Below, piece by piece: positions 26,927-38,247 of a stretch of DNA of 64,000 nucleotides (its first letter is position 1; the number at the start of each line of letters is the position of its first letter). Both the position numbers and the translations under genes were made by a program. Origin of the DNA: Pimelobacter simplex. GTDB taxonomy: Bacteria > Actinomycetota > Actinomycetes > Propionibacteriales > Nocardioidaceae. The DNA lies in the NCBI GenBank assembly GCA_016803235.1, contig JADCLI010000001.1, positions 186,001 to 250,000 on the forward strand. The letters run 5' to 3'. The notes beneath the pieces are model-generated. The model had not been told where the DNA came from. It worked only from the letters and a program-made list of their open reading frames with translations, and did no database searches.

Positions 26927-27005
26927 GGTGGACCTCCGGAGGGAGCGGATGGATGTCCCTCGTGGTTCGGAGCCGATCCCGCGCCGGATGGGTCGGCCCG
27001 CCCGC

Positions 27006-28412
27006 TCAGCCCGCTTGCGCGTCGTCCACGACCTCGGCGTCGACGGCGAGGTCGAAGTCGAACGTGAGCTCCTCGCGGTCCAGGTCGGCCAGTGCGGAGA
27101 ACTCGCTCGACGTGAGCGCCTTGGGCGTCTCCTCGATCTCGGTGGGCGCGGGGATCGTGGCGACCGGGTCGGCGGCGTTGAGCTTGCGGGCGGCCGGGAG
27201 CACGGAGCGCTCGAGCGAGCCGGTGAAGTTGTTGTAGTCCTTCACGCTGCGCTGGATCGAGCGGCCGAGCTTGTCGACGTGCTCGGAGAGCTTCAGGATG
27301 CGCCGGTAGAGCACCTGGCCGAGCTCGAAGAGGACCTGCGCGTCCTCGGTGAGCGCCTCCTGCTTCCAGGTGAAGGCGACCGTCTTGAGCATGCCCCACA
27401 GGTTGGTGGGGGTGGCCAGCACGATGCCCTGCTTGAAGGCGTGCTCCATCAGCGAGGGGTCGACCTCGAGGGCGGCGTTGAGCAGCTGCTCGTTGGGGAT
27501 GAACGCGATGGTGAACTCGGGGCTGATCGCGAGGCCGGTCCAGTAGCCCTTCTGGGCGAGGGTGTCGACATGGCCACGGACCTTGCGGGCGTGGTCGTCG
27601 AGCAGCCGCTGGCGCACCTCGGGCTCGAGGCCCTCGCGCTGGGCGTCCATGAACGCGTTGTAGGGGACCTTGGCGTCGATCGCCATCTGCTTGCCGCCGG
27701 GCAGGTTGATCACCATGTCGGGACGGCGGGCGCCGGAGTCGGCCTCGACGGAGTGCTGCAGCTCGAAGTCGACGCGGTTGAGCAGCCCCGCGGTCTCGAC
27801 GAGGGTGCGCAGCTGGGTCTCGCCCCAGGCGCCGCGGACGGCGTTGTTCTTGAGGACCGAGGCCAGCGTGTCCGCCGCCTTGCGGGAGTCCTCGACGGAG
27901 CGCTGGGTGTGCTGGATCTGGGTGGCGAGCTCGGTGTGCTGGCGCACCCGCGCCTTCTCGAGCTCGTCGACCTTCTGCTGCATCGAGCGGAGGTGCTCGA
28001 CGACCGGAGTGAGGGTCTTGAGGACCTGCGTCTGCCCGGACTCGCCGCGCTCGCGCTCCAGCTGGGCCTGGCGCTGCTGCTCGACGAGGGTGCGGTAGCG
28101 GGCGCGGGCGTCGTCGACGGCATCACGCAGCTCCTCGACGGTGGCCAGGGCGCCGGTCAGCTCGGCCTGCACGGCGGCGCGGGCCGCGGCCTCCTCGGCG
28201 CGGGCCTCCCTGGCCCGCGCCTCGCCCTGCAGCTCGGCGCGCTGGAGCTCGTGGCGCAGCTCGGCGAGGGCGGCCTCGTGGCGGGCGGCGACGACCTCGG
28301 GGGCCTCGCCCGGCGGCATCTCGGGCGCGGCGGGGAGGGTGGACTGGCGCACCATCCAGCCGACCCCTGCACCGAGCAGGAGACCGACGAGGAGAGCGAG
28401 GAGGATGGCCAT
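27006..28412 (-). CDS. rmuC: DNA recombination protein RmuC
   Basis: A 468-residue protein: an N-terminal membrane anchor (MAILLALLVGLLLGAGVGW), a long coiled coil (about 40-165) and the RmuC nuclease-like domain (about 190-420), with KNNAVRGAWGETQL, MAIDAKVPYNAF and IAFIPNEQLLNAAL. RmuC limits DNA inversions and large structural rearrangements. The ATG at 28412 is preferred; a TTG four codons earlier is possible but has no better ribosome-binding site. The acidic C-terminal tail is lineage-specific. It is flanked by genes in the same direction but not overlapped, so it may have its own promoter. Confidence 0.92.
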   Translation of the reverse strand: MAILLALLVGLLLGAGVGWMVRQSTLPAAPEMPPGEAPEVVAARHEAALAELRHELQRAELQGEARAREARAEEAAARAAVQAELTGALATVEELRDAVDDARARYRTLVEQQRQAQLERERGESGQTQVLKTLTPVVEHLRSMQQKVDELEKARVRQHTELATQIQHTQRSVEDSRKAADTLASVLKNNAVRGAWGETQLRTLVETAGLLNRVDFELQHSVEADSGARRPDMVINLPGGKQMAIDAKVPYNAFMDAQREGLEPEVRQRLLDDHARKVRGHVDTLAQKGYWTGLAISPEFTIAFIPNEQLLNAALEVDPSLMEHAFKQGIVLATPTNLWGMLKTVAFTWKQEALTEDAQVLFELGQVLYRRILKLSEHVDKLGRSIQRSVKDYNNFTGSLERSVLPAARKLNAADPVATIPAPTEIEETPKALTSSEFSALADLDREELTFDFDLAVDAEVVDDAQAG

Positions 28413-28472
28413 GGGTGCAGTCAAACAGCAGGGCCCGACACAATCCCTCGGGGCGCGCCGTCGCCCCCCAGA

Positions 28473-29290
28473 TCAGGCGTAGCGGACGGTCCGGTCGCCC
28501 TTCGTCCAGCCGTAGAGCACGAGGCCTCCGGCCTCGGCCAGCCGTACCGACAGGCCGGTGGGCGCGCCGACGGCGACGAGGGCGCCGATGCCGCTGGCGA
28601 CGGCCTTCTGGACCAGCTCGAACCCGGCGCGTCCGCTGATCACCAGCACGGCCTCGGCCGAGGACGACCCGGCCAGGATGCGCGCGCCGACGACCTTGTC
28701 GACGGCGTTGTGCCGGCCCACGTCCTCGCGTACGGCGACCAGGCCGCCCTCCGCGTCGAAGAGCCCGGCCGCGTGCGCGCTGCCCGTGCGCTCGAAGAGC
28801 TGCTGGTGCGGTCGCATCAGGTCGGGCAGGCGGCGGACGAGCCCGGGGGAGGGGAGCGGTCCGGACCACGGCAGCGACGGGCGGCGGGAGAGGACCTCGT
28901 CGACCTCGTCGGTGCCGCACACCCCGCAGGCCGCGGATCCGGCGCTGAGCGCGTCGAGCTGGCTCGGGACCCGCGAGGGCACCTCGTCGAGGGTGACCGT
29001 GACGACGTTGAACTCCTGCTCGGGACGCAGCTCGACATCGGTGCAGTAGGCCACGCCGGACGGGACACCGAGGCCCTCGTGGTGCACCCAACCGGCGGCC
29101 AGCTCGAAGTCGTTGCCGGGGGTGCGCAGCGTCGTCCACACCCGTCGCGCCGGTGCACCCGGCCAGGCCAGCCGGATCTCGAGCGGCTCCTCGGTGAGCA
29201 CGCGGTCCTCAGGCCGGCGTACGTCGTCGCCCCGGTGCTCCTCGACCCGCAGCCGGGTCGTGGGGCCGGGGCGCCGGGCCCGGACGTCGC

Positions 29291-29294
<4 letters not shown>
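28473..29294 (-). CDS. fdhD: formate dehydrogenase accessory sulfurtransferase FdhD
   Basis: A 273-residue protein. FdhD features are LRTPGNDFELAAGWVHHEG, the sulfur-relay CGVCG pair (AACGVCGTDE, about residue 115), and HAAGLFDAEGGLVAVREDVGRHNAVDKVVG in parts, then ISGRAGFELVQKA. It moves sulfur from a cysteine desulfurase to the molybdenum cofactor so that formate dehydrogenase becomes active. No formate dehydrogenase is in the window, so the target is encoded elsewhere. The GTG overlaps the pepN stop by four bases (GTGA), implying coupling to pepN. Confidence 0.92.
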
Positions 29295-31720
<2,426 letters not shown>

Positions 31721-31774
31721 CCGGCCAGCCTAGAACTCGACCGGAGGAGCGGCGGATGTGGGAGGGTTCGGGCC

Positions 31775-32656
31775 ATGCGTCCGTGGACCCAGGTGCCGCC
31801 CCAGCAGGGCAGGCGGTACGTCATCACCGGCTCGAACGGCGGCCTCGGCCTGGAGACGGCCCGGATCCTCGGGTCGCGTGGCGCCGAGGTCGTGATGGCC
31901 TGCCGCAGCGTCGAGAAGGCGATGCTCGCCGCACGCACGGTGCCCGGACACGACAAGGGCCGCGTCGCGGTACGCCAGGTCGACGTGAGCTCGCTCGACT
32001 CGGTCCGCGCGTTCGCGAAGGAGCTGGAGGCCGACGGCAGGCCGGTGGACGTCCTGGTCAACAACGCCGGCGTGCTCGGCGTACCGCACTGCGTGACTCC
32101 GGAGGGCGTCGAGCTGCACTTCGCGACCAACTACCTGGGCCACTTCCTGCTGACCCAGCTGCTGCTGCCGATGCTCACCGACCGCGTCGTCGTGGTCAGC
32201 TCCCGTGAGCACCGCTCGGGCCGGATCGACCTCGACGACCTCGGCTGGGAACGCCGTCCGTACCGGCCCTTCCAGGCCTACGGCGACTCGAAGCTCGCCG
32301 ACCTGCTCTTCATGCGCGAGCTCGACCGGCGATTCCGCAGCCAGGGCTCCCACCTGCGCGCGGTCGCCGCCCACCCCGGGGCCTCCGCCACCGCGATCAC
32401 CAGCGGCTCCGGGCACCCCGTCGTCACCGCCATCGGCCACTACGGTCAGAGGCTGGTCGGCATGCCCGCCTGGCGCGGGGCACTGTGCACCGTCTACGCG
32501 GCCACGATGGACGTCGACGGCGGCAGCTACATCGGCCCCCACGGCCGGACCGAGCTCTGGGGCTGGCCGGCGCCGGCCCGGATGTCGCGCAAGGCGGACG
32601 ACGAGGTGCTCGCCCGGGCGCTGTGGGACCGCTCGGTCGAGCTGACGGGGATCTGA
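31775..32656 (+). CDS. SDR oxidoreductase, retinol-dehydrogenase-like
   Basis: A 293-residue SDR. The cofactor loop TGSNGGLGLETA lies near residues 20-31, followed by MACRSVEKA, which suggests NADP(H) preference. NNAGVLG and the catalytic Ser/Tyr/Lys (VVSSREHRSG and YGDSKLADLLF) are present. The segment HFATNYLGHFLLTQLLLP is typical of the WWOX/RDH-like subgroup, which acts on hydrophobic alcohols or aldehydes. There is no clear ribosome-binding site; the ATG is the first in frame after the divergent pepN promoter. Substrate unknown. Confidence 0.87.
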   Translation: MRPWTQVPPQQGRRYVITGSNGGLGLETARILGSRGAEVVMACRSVEKAMLAARTVPGHDKGRVAVRQVDVSSLDSVRAFAKELEADGRPVDVLVNNAGVLGVPHCVTPEGVELHFATNYLGHFLLTQLLLPMLTDRVVVVSSREHRSGRIDLDDLGWERRPYRPFQAYGDSKLADLLFMRELDRRFRSQGSHLRAVAAHPGASATAITSGSGHPVVTAIGHYGQRLVGMPAWRGALCTVYAATMDVDGGSYIGPHGRTELWGWPAPARMSRKADDEVLARALWDRSVELTGI

Positions 32657-32770
32657 CCGCCCCGGTGGTCGAGGCGTGAGACCGTCACTGGACCACCCAA
32701 CCAACCTCGACACCCACGAGAAGGCAGGAGTGTCGACGCTGGCCGACCCCGGCCGCCGTGGCGTTCCCGA

Positions 32771-32808
32771 GGTGGTCGAGTAGGTCGCGCAGCGACCGGA
32801 TCGAGATC
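32771..32808. repeat. dispersed-type actinobacterial palindromic repeat
   Basis: GGTCGC (32783-32788), GCA, GCGACC (32792-32797), nested in an outer GGTCGAGTA ... GATCGAGA frame. This composition matches a repeat family I recognise from Nocardioides and related genomes (TCGAGTAGGTCGCGCAGCGACC-like), often found near HNH-endonuclease genes. Only one copy is in the window, so repetition is established knowledge rather than seen here. Confidence 0.5.
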
Positions 32809-32867
32809 TCTGTGCCTGCTACCGGAACCCCACCGCGGCGACGGCTGCGCGTCCTCGACCGGGTCTC

Positions 32868-33178
32868 GTGACAGGACTTTCGGTCAACGGCTGCGAGCAC
32901 CCCACCGACGTCAAACGCCGCACCGAGCTCCGCACGGGCGGCGACGTGTTCCCCGTCCGGACCGGCGACCACAACGGCACACCCACGAGCAGGCACCACC
33001 ACCGAGCCAAGACCCACCTCGGCTACACCGTCCTGCAGCGCGGCCCCGGCAGGTCTGGGGCACGCCCCCCGGCCTCTACCGCCTCGTCACCGGCGGCGGC
33101 ACCAAGCCCATCACCCGCGCCGAGGACCACCTCCTCGCGCAGCAGGCCGTCGTGCTCGCGGGTCGCGTGGCTGTGTGA
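32868..33178 (+). pseudogene. decayed C-terminus of a DUF222/HNH endonuclease gene
   Basis: Two adjacent frames together encode the tail of a 13E12/DUF222-type HNH protein. The first frame gives RTGDHNGTPTSRHHHRAKTH, the HNH half with HHHRAKTH. After a frameshift near 33050, the second gives VWGTPPGLYRLVTGGG and ends AGRVAV* at 33178. No intact N-terminal DUF222 part is visible upstream. The gene is therefore truncated and frameshifted. Nearby sequence carries the palindromic repeat common beside such genes. Confidence 0.72.
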
Positions 33179-33321
33179 GCTTCTTCCGCGTCCGAGACGA
33201 TGGTCGGCACGGCCTCGCGGACGTCGGCGGCAGCGGGGGTGTTCGTCCGCCCTTCGGGTACGGCTCCTGTGCGGTCGACAGCCGCAGCGGTAAGTCCTAC
33301 GAGCGCAACGGAGTCAGACTG

Positions 33322-33621
33322 ATGCTGACCAAAGCCCTCCTCGTACGCCTCGACGCTCTGCCGGGCAAGGAGGCGGAGCTCGCCGACTTCCTCACCGAAG
33401 CCCGGTCGATCGTGATGGGAGAACCTGGGACGATCGCGTGGTTCGCGATCCAGTTCGGACCCTCGACGTTCGGGGTCTACGACGTCTTCGCCGACGACGA
33501 GGCCCGCGACGCGCACCTCGCCGGCGGCGTGGGCCAAGCACTCGGGCCCAACACCGGCGTCCTGTTCTCCGAACCGCAGATCGAGAAGATCGACATCCTC
33601 GCCGACAAGGTGCCGGCCTGA
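33322..33621 (+). CDS. antibiotic biosynthesis monooxygenase (ABM)-like small protein
   Basis: A 99-residue dimeric alpha-beta barrel protein: KALLVRLDALPGKEAELADFL, in part, then EPGTIAWFAIQFG and FGVYDVFADDEARDAHL. ABM-fold proteins act as quinol monooxygenases or as stress-related heme-degrading-like proteins; the ligand here is unknown. The ATG is supported by the conserved first strand. It lies downstream of the HNH remnant, with no close partner gene on its strand, and runs convergently into the cyclophilin gene. Confidence 0.75.
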   Translation: MLTKALLVRLDALPGKEAELADFLTEARSIVMGEPGTIAWFAIQFGPSTFGVYDVFADDEARDAHLAGGVGQALGPNTGVLFSEPQIEKIDILADKVPA

Positions 33622-33636
33622 GACCGCCGGACTCGG

Positions 33637-34392
33637 CTATCCGACCTTGATGCTCTCGAAGGTGACCGGCGTGTTCGGCCGGCCGCCGCCGCTCTGCGCC
33701 CAGTACCCGTCGTTGCCGCTGGCCGTCGCCTTCTTGAGGGTCGCGAGCGACGCGGCGTCGAGGTGGCCCCACACGGTGTAGTCGGGCGGGAACTGCGAGT
33801 CGCCGAACACGATGAAGAACTGGCCGCCGCCGCTGTGGGGACGGCCGGTGTTGGCCATGGCGAGGGTGCCGGCGGGATAGGTCTCGGTGCCGTCCACCTC
33901 GTCGGGGATCGTGTAGCCGGGACCGCCGGTGCCGGTGTCGGGGTCGGCGTCGGCGGCCTCCGGGTCGAAGTACGGGTCGCCGCACTGGAGGAACTCGAAG
34001 CCGGGATCGTTGCCCTGCCGGTGGCAGGACGTGTCGTCGTAGTAGCCCTGCTTCGCGAGGGAGGCGAAGGACGCGACGGTGCAGGGCGCCTTGGCCCCGT
34101 CGAGGGTCGCGGTGAGCTCGCCGATCGAGGTGGTGAGCACCGCCTGGACGTCGCCGGAGTGCTCCGGGGTGGTGGGCGGCAGGGCGACCTCGCGGGCGGG
34201 CTCGCCCTCCTCGCGCCAGTCGCACCGACCGGAGGCAGCGCCCGGCGTACCGGTCTCGGTCGTCTCCGTCGTGCTGTCCGTCGACGGCGATCCGTCGGCC
34301 CTCCCCGAGTCCTCGGCGGTGTCGTCGCCGCACGCGGACAGCGAGGCGAGCAGGAGCAGGGCGGGGACACCGGCGAGCAGGCGAGAGCGCAT
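33637..34392 (-). CDS. lipoprotein cyclophilin (peptidyl-prolyl cis-trans isomerase)
   Basis: A 251-residue protein. A lipoprotein signal (MRSRLLAGVPALLLL, then ASLSAC with C21 as the lipidated cysteine) is followed by a Thr/Glu-rich linker and a cyclophilin domain (about 90-250) with LAMANTGRPHSGGGQFFIVFGDS. A cyclophilin-type CHRQGNDPGFEFLQCGDP segment carries the usual substrate-loop region; the classical Arg-Val-Ile-Pro stretch is replaced here. It probably folds extracytoplasmic proteins at the membrane surface. The ATG at 34392 is preferred because TACGAT lies seven bases upstream, giving a leaderless start and a normal signal peptide. Confidence 0.85.
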   Translation of the reverse strand: MRSRLLAGVPALLLLASLSACGDDTAEDSGRADGSPSTDSTTETTETGTPGAASGRCDWREEGEPAREVALPPTTPEHSGDVQAVLTTSIGELTATLDGAKAPCTVASFASLAKQGYYDDTSCHRQGNDPGFEFLQCGDPYFDPEAADADPDTGTGGPGYTIPDEVDGTETYPAGTLAMANTGRPHSGGGQFFIVFGDSQFPPDYTVWGHLDAASLATLKKATASGNDGYWAQSGGGRPNTPVTFESIKVG

Positions 34393-34454
34393 GGGGCGCA
34401 TCGTACGCATCGCGGTGGTGCCGCCCAGGAGACGTCCGGGCATAGGTTGGCGCC

Positions 34455-35321
34455 ATGGACCTCGGCATTCACTACGCGAGCTTCAGCCACCCCGGGTGGG
34501 ACACGCGACTGGCCGCGCGGCTGGCGGAGACGGCACGGATCGCCGACGACGGCGGGATCGCGCATTTCAGCGTCATGGACCACTACTTCCAGATGGAGAT
34601 GTCCGGGGGGCCGGCCGAGCCGATGCTCGAGGGCTACACGACCCTCGGCTTCCTCGCCGGCCGCACCCAGCGGATCAGCCTCGGCCTGCTCGTGACGGGG
34701 GTGACCTACCGGCACCCCGGTCTGCTCGCGAAGATCGTGACGACCCTCGACGTGCTCTCGGGCGGGCGCGCCTGGCTGGGGATCGGTGCGGCCTGGTACG
34801 ACCGCGAGCACGCCGGGCTGGGCGTGCCGTTCCCGCCGGTCGCCGAGCGCTTCGAGCGGCTCGAGGAGACGCTGCGGATCTGCCGGCAGATGTGGAGCGA
34901 CGACGACGGCCCGTTCGACGGCGAGCACTACCGGCTCGCCGAGACGATCTGCGTCCCGCCGCCGGTGCGCACGAGGGTCCCGGTCATGATCGGCGGTTCG
35001 GGGGAGCGTCGGACGTTGCGCCTCGTCGCGGAGCACGGCGACGCGTGCAACCTGTTCACCGGCGAGGGCCCGGACGGCGTGGCCGGCAAGCTCGACGTGC
35101 TGCGGCGCCACTGCGACGACGTCGGTCGTGACTACGACGAGATCCGCAAGACGATCCTGTGGTTCGGCGACCCGGTCGCCGAGCCCGGCCGGTTCGCCCG
35201 GGAGATGGCGGCGTACGGCGCCCTGGGCATCTCCCTGACGATGCTGATGCCGCCCACCGCGGATCCTGAGCGGTGGACGGCCTCGCTGGTCGAGCAGGTA
35301 CTGCCGGAGGTCAGCCGATGA
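34455..35321 (+). CDS. LLM-class flavin/F420-dependent oxidoreductase
   Basis: A 288-residue luciferase-like protein. IHYASFSHPGWDTRLA at the start, SVMDHYFQM, LAGRTQRISLGLLVTGVTYRHPGLLAKIVTTLDVLSGGRAWLGIGAAW in parts, then VPVMIGGSGERRTLRLVAEHGD are typical of the TIGR03560-type LLM family, which binds F420 or FMN. The leaderless -10 TAGGTT (34443-34448) lies six bases before the ATG. The divergent cyclophilin promoter (TACGAT) is about 45 bp away. Substrate unknown. Confidence 0.87.
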   Translation: MDLGIHYASFSHPGWDTRLAARLAETARIADDGGIAHFSVMDHYFQMEMSGGPAEPMLEGYTTLGFLAGRTQRISLGLLVTGVTYRHPGLLAKIVTTLDVLSGGRAWLGIGAAWYDREHAGLGVPFPPVAERFERLEETLRICRQMWSDDDGPFDGEHYRLAETICVPPPVRTRVPVMIGGSGERRTLRLVAEHGDACNLFTGEGPDGVAGKLDVLRRHCDDVGRDYDEIRKTILWFGDPVAEPGRFAREMAAYGALGISLTMLMPPTADPERWTASLVEQVLPEVSR

Positions 35322-35859
35322 GCGCGACGAAGTCCGCGGGCAGCTCCTCGTCCTCGAGGACCCGCATCTCGATCGGGCCGCCGCTGTAGGAGTCCTCGGC
35401 GACGATCATCAGGTCCTCGTCGAAGGACCAGAAGATCACGTTGCGCATCTTGATCAGGTAGTTCTTGTCGGCCTCCGCGAAGCCGGCGGCCATCGGGTGC
35501 TGGACCATCAGTGCACCCGGCTGGATGAGGGTGAGCACGCCCTCGATCACGATGCAGTCGTCGTCGACGACCATCCGCTCGCAGAAGAACTCGAGCACGT
35601 GGCCGTTGTTCTCCACCAGGTTGCGGTAGTACTCGGTGACGCCCTCCTTCGTCTTCGGGCCGACGTCGCCGGAGAGCTCCCAGAAGTGGTAGTTGGTCGC
35701 CTCGCCCAGGGTGCCGACCAGGGTCTCCAGGTCGCCGTCGCGCTCCGCGGCGGCGTGCACCCGCATCCGCTCCAGCATGCTCCGCTGCCGCGCGGACTCG
35801 GTGGTCGCCAGGCGCTCGGTGATGAAGTCGACGAGGTGGCTGCGGTTGAGCTCGATCAC
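35311..35859 (-). CDS. NTF2-like (SnoaL/DUF-type) protein
   Basis: A 182-residue NTF2-fold protein: an N-terminal helix pair, then ATNYHFWELSGDVGPKTKEGVTEYY and NNGHVLEFFCERMVVDDDCIVIEG, in parts. It resembles nuclear transport factor 2-like proteins of unknown function found beside acyl-CoA ligases in actinobacterial catabolic clusters. The stop overlaps the end of the LLM gene. The acyl-CoA ligase gene ends within its first codons (35856-35859 overlap), so ligase and NTF2-like protein are co-translated. A role in dehydrating or isomerising the activated acid is a guess. Confidence 0.7.
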   Translation of the reverse strand: MIELNRSHLVDFITERLATTESARQRSMLERMRVHAAAERDGDLETLVGTLGEATNYHFWELSGDVGPKTKEGVTEYYRNLVENNGHVLEFFCERMVVDDDCIVIEGVLTLIQPGALMVQHPMAAGFAEADKNYLIKMRNVIFWSFDEDLMIVAEDSYSGGPIEMRVLEDEELPADFVALIG

Positions 35860-37523
35860 GGGTGGTTCCTCTCAGTGGGGTGGAGTGCGATCCGGCCGTG
35901 GGAGGCGAACGCGGCCTCCCGCTCGGCACGGTCTGCCGCAGTGAAGGCGCGGTAGCCGGTGGGGGTGGCCAGGTAGGTCGGGTCGTCGGCGAGCCAGGCC
36001 TGGTTGCGCAGCACCTGCTTGTCGAGCTTGCCGGTGCCGGTCAGCGGCAGGTCCTCGACGAGGCGGACCAGGCGCGGACGCCACTTGGTGCCGAGGTCGG
36101 GCTGCTCGTCGAGGAAGGCGCCGAGCTCGCCGGCGCCGAGCTGCTGGCCCGGGACCAGTAGGAGCGTCGCCATCACCTCGTCGCCGGTACGAGGGTCGGG
36201 GACGCCGTACACGACCGCCGTGGCGACCGCGGGATGCCGGGCGAGGATCCGCTCGATGGGCGCGGTGCCGAAGTTCTCGCTGTCGACGCGGATCCAGTCG
36301 GAGTCGCGGCCGGCGAACCAGAAGTTGCCGTCGGCGTCGGCGTAGGCGAGATCACCGGTCCAGTAGTCCCCGTCGCGCACCTTGGCGGCCATCGCGCCGG
36401 GGTTCTTGTAGTAGCCCTCGAAGCGGGCGGCGCCGCCACGGACCACGATCTCGCCGATCGCCTCGGCCGCGTTGAGCAACCGGCCGTCGTCGGCGAGCCT
36501 CGCGGCCGGGGCCTCGTTGCCGTCCGTGTCGAGGATGACCAGCCCCATGCCGGGGTCGGGTCGGCCGAGTGCCCCCGGCGGTGTGCCCTCGTCGCGCAGG
36601 ATCGTGCAGACGCCCTCGGAGGAGCCGTACGACTCGACGATCCGGCACCCGAAGCGGCGCTCGAACTCCTCGCGGTCACGGGTCGAGGCCTCGGTGCCGA
36701 AGCCGAAGCGGAGCTCGTTGTCACGCTCGCTGGGACTCTCGGGCTGGGCGAGGACGTACGACAGCGCGCGGCCCACGTAGTTGAAGAAGGTGGCGCCGTA
36801 CTTCTGGACGTCGGGCAGGAAGCCGGAGGCCGAGAACCTCGGGCGCATCGCGTAGGTCCCACCGACGACCAGGATCGGCGCCCAGGCGGCCATCAGCGCG
36901 TTGCCGTGGAACAGCGGCATCGCGTTGTAGGCCACGTCGTCGCGGGTCAGGCCGTGCACGTTGAGCTGACCGATCACGGCGAGCCGGAACGACGAGCAGA
37001 CGACCGCCTTGGGCGCGCCGGTCGAGCCTGAGGTGAACAGGAGCAGCAGGGTGTGCGCCATGCCCGAGGGAGCGGTGGTGCGCACCGGGTTCTGCGCCGC
37101 GTCGGCGAGCAGCGCACGGTAGCGGTCGCCGTCCCGGTCGATGACGTCGACGCCGTCGAGGTCGAGCCCGTCGAGCAGCTCGCGGTGCGTCGTACCGACG
37201 ACCAGGGTCTGGACGTCGGTGCCTCGGATGTCCGCGGCGAGCTCGGCACCGCGCCGGGTCGGGTTGACGCCGACGATCGTGGCACCCGACAGCGCGGCGG
37301 CCGCGATGAGCAGCAGGTACTCGGGATCGTTGTCCATGAGGACGCCCACGTGCCACGGGCCGGGCTTGCGGAGGGCGGTCAGGACGCCGGCCCGCTGCCG
37401 GGCGCCCGCGACGAGGTCGCGCCAGCTGAGGGACTCCTCGCCGAACAGCAGGGCGGGATGGTCGTCCTCGGCGCGGGCGATGAGCAGCTCGGCGACCGAG
37501 CTGTGGGCGAAGGTGGGTGTCAC
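35856..37523 (-). CDS. acyl-CoA synthetase (fatty-acid/aromatic acid-CoA ligase)
   Basis: A 555-residue ANL-superfamily ligase. The P-loop LLFTSGSTGAPKAV is at about residues 160-173. VESYGSSEG, YWTGDLAYADADGNFWFAGRDSDWIRVDSEN in parts, and the catalytic lysine region LTGTGKLDKQVLR are intact. It resembles the FadD17-type ligases of mycobacteria. The GTG at 37523 has GGAG nine bases upstream, so it is preferred over ATG codons further upstream. It is divergent from a TetR gene across an AT-rich 110 bp gap, and its stop overlaps the NTF2-like gene. Substrate unknown, possibly a sterol or long-chain acid. Confidence 0.85.
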   Translation of the reverse strand: MTPTFAHSSVAELLIARAEDDHPALLFGEESLSWRDLVAGARQRAGVLTALRKPGPWHVGVLMDNDPEYLLLIAAAALSGATIVGVNPTRRGAELAADIRGTDVQTLVVGTTHRELLDGLDLDGVDVIDRDGDRYRALLADAAQNPVRTTAPSGMAHTLLLLFTSGSTGAPKAVVCSSFRLAVIGQLNVHGLTRDDVAYNAMPLFHGNALMAAWAPILVVGGTYAMRPRFSASGFLPDVQKYGATFFNYVGRALSYVLAQPESPSERDNELRFGFGTEASTRDREEFERRFGCRIVESYGSSEGVCTILRDEGTPPGALGRPDPGMGLVILDTDGNEAPAARLADDGRLLNAAEAIGEIVVRGGAARFEGYYKNPGAMAAKVRDGDYWTGDLAYADADGNFWFAGRDSDWIRVDSENFGTAPIERILARHPAVATAVVYGVPDPRTGDEVMATLLLVPGQQLGAGELGAFLDEQPDLGTKWRPRLVRLVEDLPLTGTGKLDKQVLRNQAWLADDPTYLATPTGYRAFTAADRAEREAAFASHGRIALHPTERNHP

Positions 37524-37633
37524 TGGCGCTCCAGGGTGATCCGGATTACATTGCGTTGTGACACGAAACATAAATACCGTGACGTGGGTCGTCAAGGAGG
37601 TCGCGAGAATGTGGCCCGTGAGGAGGTGGCGGC

Positions 37634-38221
37634 GTGAGTGAGGCCGTTGCTGCTGGTCGCCCGCGTGACGGGCGGATCGACGAGGCCGTGCTGGCCGCGA
37701 CCTGCGAGCTCGTGGCCGAGGTCGGGTACGCCGACCTGACGTTCCGCGCCATCGCCGAGCGGGCGGGGACCTCGGTGCCGGCCATCCGCCGGCGCTGGGC
37801 CTCGAAGGCCCACCTGGTGCACGAGGCGGTCTTCCCGGCTTCGTCCGTCGTCGACGGGGGCGCCGCCTCGGACCTTCGTGCGGAGGTCCGGGCCGTCGTC
37901 GAGAGCTGCCTCGCGGTCGTCGGCTCGCCCGCCGGCTGCCGGGCGATCCCCGCCCTGATGGGCGAGATGATGGCCGACCACGCGCTCGAGGAGGAGCTCA
38001 GTGCGCGACTGATGTCGAGCGGGTGGGAGAGCCTGGCCGTCCGTCTCGCCGAGGCCGTCGAGCGCGGGGAGGCTCGGGCCGGCGTCGACCTCGGCCTCTT
38101 CATCGAGATGGTCTTCGGTGCCACCCTGGCCGCGATCGTGCTGCGGGGAAGGGACGCGGTCGACGACGCCTGGGTCGAGGGACTGGTGACCGGCATCGTC
38201 GACGGCGTGCGGGCGCGCTGA
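37634..38221 (+). CDS. TetR-family regulator
   Basis: A 195-residue protein. HTH at about residues 15-60: IDEAVLAATCELVAEVGYADL, in part, then AGTSVPAIRRRWASKAHLVHEAVF. The C-terminal domain has LMGEMMADHALEEELSARLM, resembling TetR_C_11-type regulators of fatty-acid or sterol catabolism. A GAGGAGG ribosome-binding site precedes the GTG. It is divergent from the acyl-CoA ligase and probably represses it. GTGACACG and GTGACGTG at about 37557 and 37581 in the shared gap are candidate half-sites. Confidence 0.85.
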   Translation: MSEAVAAGRPRDGRIDEAVLAATCELVAEVGYADLTFRAIAERAGTSVPAIRRRWASKAHLVHEAVFPASSVVDGGAASDLRAEVRAVVESCLAVVGSPAGCRAIPALMGEMMADHALEEELSARLMSSGWESLAVRLAEAVERGEARAGVDLGLFIEMVFGATLAAIVLRGRDAVDDAWVEGLVTGIVDGVRAR

Positions 38222-38247
38222 GCGGCGCCCTGCCGCCGCTGCCCGCG

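Noticed and set aside
32868..33293. A 141-codon frame as an intact gene
   Set aside because: The HNH-like part is followed by a shifted frame that continues the family pattern; the second half of this frame is a Ser/Arg-rich antisense-like run.
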